Of a stretch of DNA of 64,000 nucleotides, positions 31,609-40,479 are shown one piece after another; the stretch's first letter is position 1; each line of letters opens with the position of its first letter. Source of the stretch: Pontibacter litorisediminis (GTDB lineage: Bacteria > Bacteroidota > Bacteroidia > Cytophagales > Hymenobacteraceae). The notes beneath the pieces are model-generated. The model was not told where the DNA came from and did no database searches. It saw nothing but the letters and a program-made list of their open reading frames with translations. Position numbers and translations under genes: made by a program. The stretch covers positions 744,001-808,000 of the forward strand of contig NZ_JARDUA010000001.1 of assembly GCF_029360645.1 (NCBI RefSeq), in the 5' to 3' direction.

Positions 31609-32529
31609 ATGAAGTATACTTCTACCGCTTTTCTAGCGATGCTGGCGGCAAGCGCCTGCCTTTACAGCTGCTCCCCTAACCCTTATGCCAGCACCAACCG
31701 CGCCCATAAGAAACAGCTGAAGTCCTATGCGAAGCAGCTGCGCACCGTGCCAGCCATAAAGCCGGAGGAAAGCACTCTGCAACTGGGAGAGCACTGGGTA
31801 GGAACCACCAACTTCAGCATGCGCAAAGCTAACTTTGTGGTCATCCACCACACCGCACAAAACTCTACCGACCACACGCTGAAGACGTTTACCATTCCTA
31901 AAACACAGGTAAGCGCGCATTACGTGATCGGGCGCGACGGCAAGGTATACCACATGCTGAACGACAACCTGCGCGCCTGGCACGGGGGCAACAGCCGCTG
32001 GGGCAACGACACGGACCTGAATTCATCGTCTATTGGTATTGAGCTGGACAATAACGGGGCCGAGCCTTTCGCCGATGCCCAGGTAAACAGCCTGCTGGAG
32101 GTACTGGCCATGCTGAAGGACAAGCATCGGATTCCTACGGAGAACTTCATCGGCCACTCCGACATTGCCCCTACACGTAAGAACGATCCAAACCGCACCT
32201 TCCCCTGGAAGAAACTGGCCGAGCATGGCTTTGGCCTGTGGTACGACGAAGGCGTGGTGGAGCAGTACCTGCAGCCAGCCGCCCCTATCACCGTGCTCGA
32301 CAGCACCGGCACCAAGCCTGTGCTCATACTGCAGCCCCTGGACTCTGTGTCTACCATCCCGCCGCACTTCAACCCCAAAGAGGCGCTCCGCATCATCGGT
32401 TACGACACCCGCGACATGCCCGCCGCCATCCGTGCCTTTAAGCTGCACTTTATACAGGACGAGGTGAACGCGGAGCTGACAGATCGGGATAAAATCATCC
32501 TGTACAACCTGTACCAAAAGTACCTGTAA
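31609..32529 (+). CDS. N-acetylmuramoyl-L-alanine amidase lipoprotein (Amidase_2)
   Basis: From the ATG at 31609 the product has 306 residues. The signal ends in LYSC with the lipidated cysteine at 21. The Amidase_2 (T7-lysozyme/PGRP-like) domain spans about 72-210: zinc ligands are probably His80 or His81 in VVIHHTAQ, His183 in FIGHSDIAPTRKNDPN, and the aspartate of that motif. It cleaves the bond between muramic acid and L-alanine, as AmpD-type enzymes do, but on the envelope side. A C-terminal region (about 225-306) is probably a peptidoglycan-binding helical domain. A TATACTTTGG element lies 30 bp upstream. It precedes the cell-wall operon by 3 kb, in keeping with that theme. Confidence 0.9.
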   Translation: MKYTSTAFLAMLAASACLYSCSPNPYASTNRAHKKQLKSYAKQLRTVPAIKPEESTLQLGEHWVGTTNFSMRKANFVVIHHTAQNSTDHTLKTFTIPKTQVSAHYVIGRDGKVYHMLNDNLRAWHGGNSRWGNDTDLNSSSIGIELDNNGAEPFADAQVNSLLEVLAMLKDKHRIPTENFIGHSDIAPTRKNDPNRTFPWKKLAEHGFGLWYDEGVVEQYLQPAAPITVLDSTGTKPVLILQPLDSVSTIPPHFNPKEALRIIGYDTRDMPAAIRAFKLHFIQDEVNAELTDRDKIILYNLYQKYL

Positions 32530-32603
32530 GCTGGCGCCGGCATCCGGCCGGTGACGCTGGGTGCGAGCCTCCAGGCTCACGTTTGTGGTGCAGCCAAAAA
32601 ACA

Positions 32604-32646
32604 AATCGGCCCCGGCAGGAAAACATTTATCCTGCCGGGACCGATT
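32604..32646. terminator. Hairpin between convergent genes
   Basis: Arms 32604-32620 and 32630-32646 pair over 17 positions with one mismatch, around a 9-nt loop. It separates the amidase gene from the convergent DUF819 gene. Confidence 0.8.
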
Positions 32647-32666
32647 ACTTTATACTTTATACTTCC

Positions 32667-33926
32667 CTATGCCAGCAGGTTCCAGACATACTGCAGCAGG
32701 AGGCCACAGATGTAGGCACCATAAGTGCCCACCGCATACCCCAGTACCGCCAGTAGCACGCCAACCGGTGCTAAATACCGGTTAAAGGCCACCGCTACAA
32801 TCGGTGCGGAGGCTGCCCCGCCAATGTTGGCCTGGCTTCCCACCGCGACATAAAAGAACGGCGCCCGGATGATGCGTGCCACTACCAGCATGATCAGGAT
32901 GTGGAACGTTATCCAGAAGGCCCCCACCAGGAACAGTTTGGGGTTGTCCAGCACCGCGCCCAGGTCCATGCTCATGCCAATGGTGGCCACCAGGAAGTAC
33001 AGGAAGAGGGAGCCGAAGCGGGAGGCGCCATAGCCCTCTAGCTCACGCGCCTTGGTAAACGACAAAGCTAGACCGGCCGTGGTGGCAATAATCACGAGCC
33101 AGAAGAAGCCGCTGGTAATGGAGTAGGTCTCCAGCTCCGGGAAATTCTCTGCGAAATAAGGCGCAATGATGTCGGCCAGGAAGTGAGAGAGACCCGTAAA
33201 GCCGAAGGCCACGCCCAGCAGCACCATGGTGGTGGTAACCGTTGGCATTACACGCTTGCCCGCCTGCAGCCCCTCCAGGCGCTCTTCCAGTTCCCTGATG
33301 GGGCGGCTATCCGCTCCCAGCAATTTGTCTATCTTCTCGGGCTTCTGCGACCAGTACAGCAGGAACCCCATCCACACGTTGGCCACCAGCACATCCACGG
33401 CGATCATCTGCCCAAACGCATCTTTGCTGGCCCCAAACACCTCCAACATAGCCGCCTGGTTAGCGCCACCGCCAATCCAGCTCCCAGAAATGGTGGCAAG
33501 GCCTTTCCATACTTCGTCATCGCCGGTATACAGCACATCCGGGAAAACAGAGCCCACCAGGTACAGGGCTAGCGGACCTCCCAGCACCACGCCCAGCGTA
33601 CCGGCAAAGAACATGATCACGGCTTTGCTACCCAGCATGCGCAGCGACTTAAAATCGATGCTGATGGTGAGCAGGATAAGCGAGGCCGGCAGGAAAAAAC
33701 GTGAGGCCACAAAGTATAGCTGCGAGGTCTCGCCGGAAATAATGTTGAAAGTGTTAAGCAGCGCCGGCAAAAAGTAGCACAGCAGCAGCGAGGGGATCAC
33801 TTTGTAAAACTTCAACCAGAAGCCTTCTGTTTTGGAGGAAGTATGAAAGACAAGGGCCAGGATAACGAGCAGAATGCCCAGCACCACAGCCTCATTGGTG
33901 ATGAGCGGTGCGTTAGTTTCGTTCAT
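32667..33926 (-). CDS. DUF819 family membrane protein
   Basis: A 419-residue protein with about ten hydrophobic segments and a cytoplasmic loop near 195-225 (rich in Glu, Arg, Leu). Motifs GSWIGGGANQAAM and the repeated helical halves (FLPALLNTFNIIS near the start, MSMDLGAVLDNP later) are those of DUF819 (YjcL-like), a family with an inverted-repeat carboxylate-transporter-like fold and no settled substrate. It is inner-membrane, apparently monocistronic, and convergent with the amidase gene. A small-molecule transport role is inferred from fold only. Confidence 0.85.
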   Translation of the reverse strand: MNETNAPLITNEAVVLGILLVILALVFHTSSKTEGFWLKFYKVIPSLLLCYFLPALLNTFNIISGETSQLYFVASRFFLPASLILLTISIDFKSLRMLGSKAVIMFFAGTLGVVLGGPLALYLVGSVFPDVLYTGDDEVWKGLATISGSWIGGGANQAAMLEVFGASKDAFGQMIAVDVLVANVWMGFLLYWSQKPEKIDKLLGADSRPIRELEERLEGLQAGKRVMPTVTTTMVLLGVAFGFTGLSHFLADIIAPYFAENFPELETYSITSGFFWLVIIATTAGLALSFTKARELEGYGASRFGSLFLYFLVATIGMSMDLGAVLDNPKLFLVGAFWITFHILIMLVVARIIRAPFFYVAVGSQANIGGAASAPIVAVAFNRYLAPVGVLLAVLGYAVGTYGAYICGLLLQYVWNLLA

Positions 33927-34184
33927 GGATTGGTGTTGCGTTTAAGGGTAAAGGGTAATGTCTACTATCGTTAGGGTATTCGGGCAGTGGGCGCACAACC
34001 ACGCCCCCGAAACTTTAAAGTTAGAACGACTTACAGCCAAACCCAACACCTGTGGCCTTTTTGATTCAGTTTTTTCTATGTTTCGGAGGTTTTAGGATGC
34101 CTCCACACAAAAAGTCATGGCCCATCCTTCGTGGATTTTCCTATTTTTGAAGAGAGACAAAAGTATAAACCCAAATTCTGATCT

Positions 34185-35234
34185 GTGCCCACCCTGCAAA
34201 CTACGTTAAACAAGCTCCTTAGCCGCCACTTTACCCCACACACGCCCGGTGCTGTTCTCCTTATTGCTAAGGGGGCTGAGGTAGTATACCAGCAAGGCGC
34301 TGGCCTTGCCGACCTGGAGACAGGTGCTCCCATAACCCCGGAAACTACCTTCCGCCTGGCTTCCGTTTCCAAACAGTTTACGGCGATGTGCGTGCACCTG
34401 CTGGCGCAGAAGGGGCGCCTAAAACTAGAAGACAGCCTCAGTTCATACTTCCCGGAGCTGGCGCATTTTAAGGAGGTGCAACTGCTGCACCTGCTCAACC
34501 ACTCCTCCGGCCTGCCCGATTTTGAGGAGCATGTTCCGGCGGACCAGACGGTGCAACTTGCGGACAAAGACGTGCTGCGGATAACGGCGGCGCAGCCGGC
34601 TCTCCTCTTCTCCCCCGGCACCCGGTACCGCTACAGCAACACTGCCTTTGTGCTCTTAGGGCTACTCGTAGAGCGGGTAGCGGGAATAAGCTTTGCTGAC
34701 TTTCTGCATAGGAACATTTTCGAACCGCTCCAGATGAGGCACTCCATACTTTACAAAGCTGATGCTGCCATTCCCAAGCGGGCCATGGGCTACCGCCGGG
34801 GTGAGGACGGGCAGTTTATACTTTCAGACCAGAACATTGGCACCGCCACGCGCGGCGACGGCTGTATTTATACTTCTGCCCAGGATTACCTGACGTGGCA
34901 CTTGGCATTAGGCAAGGCTGGTGTATTTAACATAAATAACACACTAACAACCAATACATCAAGTATAGATGCCGCGAAAGGCTGGCACTACAGCATGGGC
35001 TGGTTTATCTCTGACCTTAGAAACGGTAACCGGGAGCTCTGCCACAGCGGCGACACCTCCGGCTTTACGAATCTCGTCATCCGGCTGCCACAGCACGACA
35101 CGCTCCTGGCCTGTTTCTCCAATATTGCGGCAAACCATGTTTTTTTAGAGGAGCTACTACAGGAGCTAAAGCAGTTTCCGGAATTCTGTCCTGATTCAGG
35201 CCTTGTACACCACCTGCAGGAGCTGACGCGCTAA
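34185..35234 (+). CDS. Serine hydrolase of the beta-lactamase class C (S12) family
   Basis: A 349-residue penicillin-recognising hydrolase. The SxxK motif is S60-V-S-K63 in RLASVSKQFTAM, the tyrosine motif is RYSNTAF near 147, and the third motif is HSGDTSG in place of KTG, as in many D-aminopeptidase/esterase-like S12 members. The start used is the GTG at 34185; no signal peptide is visible, so it may be cytoplasmic or the true start may differ. Such proteins act on D-amino peptides or esters; antibiotic hydrolysis is not implied. It converges on the cell-wall peptide operon. Confidence 0.85.
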   Translation: MPTLQTTLNKLLSRHFTPHTPGAVLLIAKGAEVVYQQGAGLADLETGAPITPETTFRLASVSKQFTAMCVHLLAQKGRLKLEDSLSSYFPELAHFKEVQLLHLLNHSSGLPDFEEHVPADQTVQLADKDVLRITAAQPALLFSPGTRYRYSNTAFVLLGLLVERVAGISFADFLHRNIFEPLQMRHSILYKADAAIPKRAMGYRRGEDGQFILSDQNIGTATRGDGCIYTSAQDYLTWHLALGKAGVFNINNTLTTNTSSIDAAKGWHYSMGWFISDLRNGNRELCHSGDTSGFTNLVIRLPQHDTLLACFSNIAANHVFLEELLQELKQFPEFCPDSGLVHHLQELTR

Positions 35235-35290
35235 CGCTGTTAGACGCAGGAGCTGAAGTTTATACTTGTGAGGAAAAGTACAAGCACAAA

Positions 35291-35320
35291 AAAAGAGACG
35301 CAAGGTACTGCGTCTCTTTT
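35291..35320. terminator. Bidirectional intrinsic terminator
   Basis: Perfect 12-bp arms (35291-35302 and 35309-35320), 6-nt loop, A-run and T-run flanks. Its stem sequence is almost the same as the terminator at 10859-10887 (both contain AGAGACGCA). Confidence 0.9.
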
Positions 35321-35363
35321 GAAAGCTTCTCCCCTGTTATGGTAAACAGGGTAAAGCAACATA

Positions 35364-36542
35364 TTACTGGTACAGCGCTGTCTTGCGCAGGTCTACCACC
35401 ACATCATCCGGGGTAATGCGTTTGGCACGCAGGAAGCGCTTCAGCTCCGGCTCGTCAAAGTTATCCGCCTGTGGGTTCATGCTGCTGATGCGCACACGGC
35501 CCGCCGAATGGATGAACTCCTGGTTGCCGCCTATCCACATGCCCACATGCACCACGCGCTCCGACTTACCGTCCTTGGCAGGCACCCCGAAGAACAGCAG
35601 GTCGCCTGGCTGCAGGTTATCCCAACCGTTCGAAGTGTCCACCAACTCGCCCACGTGCACTTGCTGGGAGGCATCGCGCGGAAGCACCAGGCCGTTCATG
35701 AAGTACACGGTTTTGGTAAAGCCACTGCAATCCACGCCTTTAAAGGAAGTACCGCCCCACAGGTATGGCAGGCCCAGTAGCTGCTTGCTGGTGCTCACCA
35801 GGTTCTCGCCGCTTGGCTGGCGGCTGGCCACCCACTCGTCATACTTCACCGACTCCGCCACCGGTACAAAGCCTTTGCGCCCGTCCGGGAAAGTGACCGC
35901 GTAAAAGTCGCCATGCTTCTGCTGCAGCGCCATCACATCGCCATACACCAGGTCCGACACCGTGCCAGCGTTGGCATTGGCGGCATCATAGGCAAAGCCG
36001 TAGGGCTTGGTATAAAGCACTTTCGGGCTTTTCTGCCAATTCTCAAAAGTGGCTTTGTCCATCAAACTAACCCCTCTATCATCCACCCAAGCCAGGTATT
36101 TATCAGGGGTCTGGATTAAAAACCAGCCCCGCTCGTGCTTAAACACATTCACCGGCGTACCCATCGTAGCTTGCGTGGCCAGCTCGGCGGGGTGTTTCGG
36201 CTCGGAGCGCAAGTTGGCTACTGATAATGCAATCACGCCATACTGCTTCCCCTCCAGCTCGGCCTCCGGCAACACTTCAATGCTATCCACATAGGTGATG
36301 TTTGCCGCCTTCAGCTTCTCCAGCAGTTGCTGCTTTGCCTCCGGCATGTTGGTTTCGCCGGCCAGCACATTGCCGTGCTGCTCTACCTTAAACAAGGCCA
36401 CGCGCTTATCGGGTGCAAATTCCTGGCGCACAGCTTCTATGTGCGGCTCCATGGTGGCATCAGCCGTAGAAGACGTTTCCTTTCCGGAGGTACAAGCCAT
36501 CAGAAAGCCAAGGGCAAGTAGGAGGTAATTCTTTTTCATCAT
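35364..36542 (-). CDS. NlpC/P60 lipoprotein with SH3 domains (YkfC-like endopeptidase)
   Basis: A 392-residue lipoprotein (lipidated Cys17 in FLMACTS). Two SH3b-like domains (about 100-165 and 175-232) precede an NlpC/P60 cysteine peptidase with Cys272 in VDCSGF, His332 in VVHVGMWIG and His345 as third residue. This arrangement is that of YkfC-type gamma-D-glutamyl-L-diamino-acid endopeptidases, which free L-Ala-D-Glu from murein tripeptides. The gene lies 93 bp downstream of the PLP-enzyme gene and in line with the dipeptide epimerase, whose substrate this enzyme would deliver. Lipidation implies action outside the inner membrane. Confidence 0.92.
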   Translation of the reverse strand: MMKKNYLLLALGFLMACTSGKETSSTADATMEPHIEAVRQEFAPDKRVALFKVEQHGNVLAGETNMPEAKQQLLEKLKAANITYVDSIEVLPEAELEGKQYGVIALSVANLRSEPKHPAELATQATMGTPVNVFKHERGWFLIQTPDKYLAWVDDRGVSLMDKATFENWQKSPKVLYTKPYGFAYDAANANAGTVSDLVYGDVMALQQKHGDFYAVTFPDGRKGFVPVAESVKYDEWVASRQPSGENLVSTSKQLLGLPYLWGGTSFKGVDCSGFTKTVYFMNGLVLPRDASQQVHVGELVDTSNGWDNLQPGDLLFFGVPAKDGKSERVVHVGMWIGGNQEFIHSAGRVRISSMNPQADNFDEPELKRFLRAKRITPDDVVVDLRKTALYQ

Positions 36543-36635
36543 GTCTTAAAGGTGCTGCATGTATAAACCTGCAGGTAGTATGGTGTTTTTAAAGTTGATA
36601 TCGTTAGGAATAACAGCTTAGCAGTAAAGCTGCTC

Positions 36636-37718
36636 CTATGTAAGGACAATTTTTTCTGTGAATTGGTTTACTGCCTCTGCCAGCCGCCTCAGGTCTTCCG
36701 GGGTATGCAGGCTGTTGAGGATCACCCGGATGATGGGCGGGCTCTCCGCCGTGGGGTACCTAAAGTTGGAGATGAGGATGCGTTGCTGGTGCAGGTGCTG
36801 TGCCATCCGTTGGTGGGGGGTGCTGAACACCGGGAACTCCGGAATGTGGCTGAATTGCTCCGGCCGCTGCAGCTGCCCCAGAAAAGCCTGAACACTATGT
36901 TTCAGCCGCTGCTGCGCCTCCTCTATCACTTCCCCCGCCTGCAGGTAGGCGTGCAAGTACGCGGGAATGGCCGGCGAGGCTCCGCCAAAGTATGGGCTTG
37001 CCTTTACCTGCTCCACCAGTTGTCGGGAGCCCAGCATAAAGCCGGCAGGCACCCCCAGCGCCTTTCCGAAAGAGCTTCCCACCACCAGCTCCACGTTTTT
37101 ATACTTGCTGAGCTGGGGATAAATGCCAACACCGTCAGGCCCGGTTACGCCAAAGCCATGGGAGTCATCCACCACCAGTGTCACCCTGTTCTCCGGCAGC
37201 TGCGCCACCCAGTCGAAAGTATAGCTTCTGGCCCACAGCGGGTCCAGCGCGTTACAGATGATGACGAAGTTTTCTTCCTGCGAGGTCATTACCTCCTTTA
37301 CTGCCAGCGCCGCCCACTCCTCAAACGTGATGTCGGCGTTAGCCTGGGCCACGGCGCCACTGTTCTCCCACAGCGCCGGGTGTGCGCCGGGCGCGTATAA
37401 AAACCTGCCCCGGCCGCGCAGCACCTGCACCAGCGTCTGCCCCATCAGGAAGCCCGACGACATGGTAACAGCCGCCTCCGCCCCGGTTATGCCTGCCAGG
37501 TGCTCCTCTACCTGCCCGTATACTTGCAGCCGCAGGTTAGAGCGCCGCGAGCTGGAGTAGTTGGTGCCGTAGCGCCGCATCCCCTCCACCACCAGCCCTT
37601 GAAAGGCTGGGTTACAGGCCATGCCCAGGTAGGAAGTGCCGCTACAGTAGAGGAACTCCTCCCCGTTCAGCGTTACGGTGCGTCCTGGCAGGTGGTCGGT
37701 ATAGGCAGGGGTCGTCAT
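36636..37718 (-). CDS. BioF-like PLP-dependent enzyme (alpha-oxoamine synthase fold)
   Basis: A 360-residue fold-type I PLP enzyme nearest to 8-amino-7-oxononanoate synthase and 2-amino-3-ketobutyrate CoA ligase. The cofactor lysine is Lys219 in GSSFGKALGVPAGFM, and VVDDSHGFG (182-190) supplies the PLP aspartate and histidine. Its ATG shares one base with the epimerase stop (TAATG), so expression is coupled to L-Ala-D/L-Glu epimerase. No other biotin gene is near. A role in amino-acid products of murein recycling is therefore more likely than biotin synthesis, but the reaction is unknown. Confidence 0.82.
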   Translation of the reverse strand: MTTPAYTDHLPGRTVTLNGEEFLYCSGTSYLGMACNPAFQGLVVEGMRRYGTNYSSSRRSNLRLQVYGQVEEHLAGITGAEAAVTMSSGFLMGQTLVQVLRGRGRFLYAPGAHPALWENSGAVAQANADITFEEWAALAVKEVMTSQEENFVIICNALDPLWARSYTFDWVAQLPENRVTLVVDDSHGFGVTGPDGVGIYPQLSKYKNVELVVGSSFGKALGVPAGFMLGSRQLVEQVKASPYFGGASPAIPAYLHAYLQAGEVIEEAQQRLKHSVQAFLGQLQRPEQFSHIPEFPVFSTPHQRMAQHLHQQRILISNFRYPTAESPPIIRVILNSLHTPEDLRRLAEAVNQFTEKIVLT

Positions 37719-38731
37719 TAAGCAATCAGCTCTGCACCTGTTCCGTTAACGCTGCTGTAGTGCACTTTGCCATTGTCTATGGTAATGCCGCGGGCAATGT
37801 CCTTGCTGATCAGCAGCGGGCCGTCCATGTCCACATAGTCCAGCATGGGCAGCAGGTGCGCAATGGCCGAGATACCCACGGTAGACTCCGTCATGCAGCC
37901 CACCATGGTCTTCAGCCCCAGCTCACGCGCCTCCTTCAGCATACGGCGGGCAGGCGTCAGGCCGCCGCACTTCACCAGCTTCACGTTCACCCCATGGAAA
38001 TGCCCCACGCACTTGGCCACGTCGCTTTCGGTAATGCAGCTCTCATCGGCAATCAGTGGCAGCACCGAGTGCTGGTATACTTGCTTCATGCCATCCAGGT
38101 CGTCGGCGCGCATCGGCTGTTCTATGAACTCCACACCCAGCGGCTTCAGTTGCTTTGCGTTCTCAATAGTTTCCTCCACGCCCCAGGCACAGTTGGCATC
38201 CACCCTAAAAGTGGCATCCGTGTGCTTGCGCAGCTCCCTGATAATCTCCACATCCTCTTTCGTGCCAAGCTTGATCTTGTACAACGGCCACGGCATCTCC
38301 TTCAGTTTCTTTACCATGTTCTCTATGGTATCGATGCCAATGGTATAGTTGGTGAGCGGGTTATTGGCGGGGTTGAGGTTCCATAGTTTATAGAGCGGCT
38401 GCCCCTGCAGCTTGCCGTAGAGGTCGTTGGCGGCTAAGTCCAGGGCGCATAGCGCGAAGGGGTTGTCTTTCAGGTGCGGCTGTACCTGTGCCCAGAAATC
38501 CTCCGGCCTCTCCAGCGTCGTATGTTCAATCTGCTCACGGATGTTCTCCAGTGCCGCCGTCATGCTTTCAATCGTGAAGCCGTAGTACGGGTTGCTTGTG
38601 GCCTCACCGTAGCCCTTCTGGCCGTTCTGCTCCAGCTCCACAATCATGGTGGGCTGCACATCACGCGAGTCGTAGGATATGGTAAAGGTATACTTCAGGG
38701 GCAGGTCGAAAGACCGGATCGTTAATTTCAT
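37718..38731 (-). CDS. L-Ala-D/L-Glu epimerase (enolase superfamily)
   Basis: A 337-residue member of the muconate-lactonising subgroup of the enolase superfamily. Catalytic lysines are in KIKLG (Lys154) and VKLVKCGG (about 251), and metal ligands are Asp178 (RVDANCAW), Glu204 (FIEQP) and Asp229 (ADES). The motifs agree with dipeptide epimerases of the YkfB/YcjG group, including characterised Bacteroidetes enzymes. It converts L-Ala-D-Glu from murein to L-Ala-L-Glu, which ordinary peptidases can digest. Neighbours (PBP4-type upstream, BioF-like and NlpC/P60 downstream) make this function convincing. Confidence 0.93.
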   Translation of the reverse strand: MKLTIRSFDLPLKYTFTISYDSRDVQPTMIVELEQNGQKGYGEATSNPYYGFTIESMTAALENIREQIEHTTLERPEDFWAQVQPHLKDNPFALCALDLAANDLYGKLQGQPLYKLWNLNPANNPLTNYTIGIDTIENMVKKLKEMPWPLYKIKLGTKEDVEIIRELRKHTDATFRVDANCAWGVEETIENAKQLKPLGVEFIEQPMRADDLDGMKQVYQHSVLPLIADESCITESDVAKCVGHFHGVNVKLVKCGGLTPARRMLKEARELGLKTMVGCMTESTVGISAIAHLLPMLDYVDMDGPLLISKDIARGITIDNGKVHYSSVNGTGAELIA

Positions 38732-38806
38732 GGTAGTTGCTTAAGTATAGTTCGGTGTTTGTATGAGCTTTGTTCCTCTGGATGATTTTATTTCTCCTAG
38801 TATAAA

Positions 38807-40153
38807 TTAGTACCTGTTGTGCACCTCCGTCATAATACGCACCATCTCGTTCCGTATGGCGGCGGTAGGCACTTTGTAGTTGTTGTTCATGAAGCTGTAC
38901 AGCAGCAGTTTTCCGCTCTTGGTCCTGATAAAGCCGCTCTGGTTGTGCACATGCGCCAGCGTACCCGACTTGCCAAACACAAAAGGCACCTCCGCCTGGT
39001 AAATACTACGGAAAGTGCCGGGTCTTCCGCCAATGGCCAGCATCGGCAGCAACCGTTCCTCGGGGCGCTCCTGCATCAGCTTTTGCAGCAAGGCGATAAT
39101 GCTACGTGGCGTGAACATGTTCATGGACGAGAGACCGGAGCCATCGATCCATATAGGCTCATCCGGCAAATCTGCAAGATAGGTCTCCTTTACGTGCTTT
39201 ATCGCCCGCTCCACCGAAAGGGTGTCGGAAAGGGTGCCGGAACAAAGTGCCATCAGTTGCTCGGCCATCAGGTTGTCGCTTACCTGCAGCATGCGCCGGA
39301 GCACCGTGTCGGTTGGCAGGCCGTAAAAGATCTTTCCTCCCTCCGGTACGGCTGCCTTTAGCAGCTCCACCTCCCGCTGCAGTGTGTCGGCGAGCAGCGT
39401 TACCACCATTTCCGGCGACGTGATGAAGGGCACCTCCGTAGAGAACTTCTCCGAGGCATAGCGTGGGTGGTACGTGATGCGGTTCTCCCGCCAGGCCCTT
39501 ACGAAGGCGGTACCCGAGCGGTCTTCCGCCGTGTCCACCACGATACTCTTTTCAAAGTAAGCTGGTGTAGTGGTAAATGGCTGCGCCTCCTCCTTGTGGA
39601 ACTTGATCACGTTGCCGTGTATCGGGAAAATGTTGCGCTCCGGCTGGTAATAATAGTTATAGTCGTCCCAGCCCCAGTTGGTGGCAAAAGGCGTGCTGGT
39701 GAAAGGTGCGTCGATATAGTATAGTTTCTTCTCCGGGCGGTTCTTCAGAAAATCATAGGCCAGCGTGTTCTTCAGGTCCATGTGCGTGAAGGTAGGGTCG
39801 CCGGTGCCCCAGAAGATAAGCGAGTCGCCACGGCTTACGTACTTCAGCGCCGCCAGGGAGTCGCCCAGCATTTTATGGCTGGCATAGAAGGTGAACAGCT
39901 TGGTGTTGGAGGCGGGCACGAAATACTTGTCGGCGTTGTGCTCCACCACCATCTGCCCTAGTTCCGGGTCAAACAGGGCAAAGCCCACAAAGCTCTGCCG
40001 CAGCACCTCCGACTCCGCTACCTCGCGCCTGATCTCGGCAGGTCCGAAACGGGCAGCTTCTTTCGAGGCGGTGGGCACCTTGCCGCTGCAGGCCACGGCC
40101 AGGACTAAGCTGCTGAGCACAGCCCATCTATGAATAGATTTGGTGAAGTACAT
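38807..40153 (-). CDS. dacB: D-alanyl-D-alanine carboxypeptidase/endopeptidase (PBP4 type)
   Basis: A 448-residue S13-family penicillin-binding protein with a lipoprotein-like signal (AVAC, Cys22). The active-site serine is Ser82 with Lys85 in VPASNTKLF, the SxN motif is SDN in LQVSDNLMAEQL, and the third motif is KSG in FGKSGTLAH. It removes terminal D-Ala or cuts D-Ala-mDAP crosslinks in the periplasm. It is first in the operon dacB, epimerase, BioF-like, NlpC/P60; the gap to the epimerase is 75 bp. The envelope-side enzymes at the two ends would generate the peptides handled by the middle genes. Confidence 0.93.
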   Translation of the reverse strand: MYFTKSIHRWAVLSSLVLAVACSGKVPTASKEAARFGPAEIRREVAESEVLRQSFVGFALFDPELGQMVVEHNADKYFVPASNTKLFTFYASHKMLGDSLAALKYVSRGDSLIFWGTGDPTFTHMDLKNTLAYDFLKNRPEKKLYYIDAPFTSTPFATNWGWDDYNYYYQPERNIFPIHGNVIKFHKEEAQPFTTTPAYFEKSIVVDTAEDRSGTAFVRAWRENRITYHPRYASEKFSTEVPFITSPEMVVTLLADTLQREVELLKAAVPEGGKIFYGLPTDTVLRRMLQVSDNLMAEQLMALCSGTLSDTLSVERAIKHVKETYLADLPDEPIWIDGSGLSSMNMFTPRSIIALLQKLMQERPEERLLPMLAIGGRPGTFRSIYQAEVPFVFGKSGTLAHVHNQSGFIRTKSGKLLLYSFMNNNYKVPTAAIRNEMVRIMTEVHNRY

Positions 40154-40296
40154 ACGTTCAGGTGCAAGATGAAAGTCTTAAATAAGTAAAAAGCACTATA
40201 TAATCAAAACCTTTGTTGCAACCTCCTTCACCGCCAAGGAGCCAACTCCTCCCCCTTGTAGGGAGAAACAGCAAGGTAAACCAACGGTAAAGTGAG

Positions 40297-40326
40297 GCGT
40301 CCCTGACCGGGTCAGCGACGCTTTTT
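40297..40326 (+). terminator. Terminator-like hairpin in the SusC leader
   Basis: GCGTC-C-CTGAC and GTCAG-C-GACGC (40297-40307 and 40311-40321) form an 11-position stem with one C-C mismatch and a CGG loop, followed by TTTTT (40322-40326) on the plus strand. It lies about 155 bp upstream of the SusC start between divergent genes, where no plus-strand gene needs terminating. A small leader RNA or an attenuator is possible. The rest of the 325-bp spacer is AT-rich near SusC and shows no clear TAnnTTTG element. Confidence 0.5.
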
Positions 40327-40479
40327 AGGCTGCCTATTGGGTGCTTTGCCTCTTTCCCCACAACGGCTTCCTTAACTCGCACTAGTATAGACGCTTTGGA
40401 GGTGTAAAATTTGACTATATATATTATTTATCTATATTTAAAGTTACTAATCTATTCAATTTATCTAACCAACACATTC

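Noticed and set aside
34185..35234. Antibiotic-resistance beta-lactamase
   Set aside because: Only the general S12 motifs are present, with HSG in place of KTG; relatives are mostly peptidases and esterases.
36636..37718. Biotin gene bioF
   Set aside because: No other biotin gene is adjacent and the gene is translationally coupled to a dipeptide epimerase, so a biotin name is not justified.
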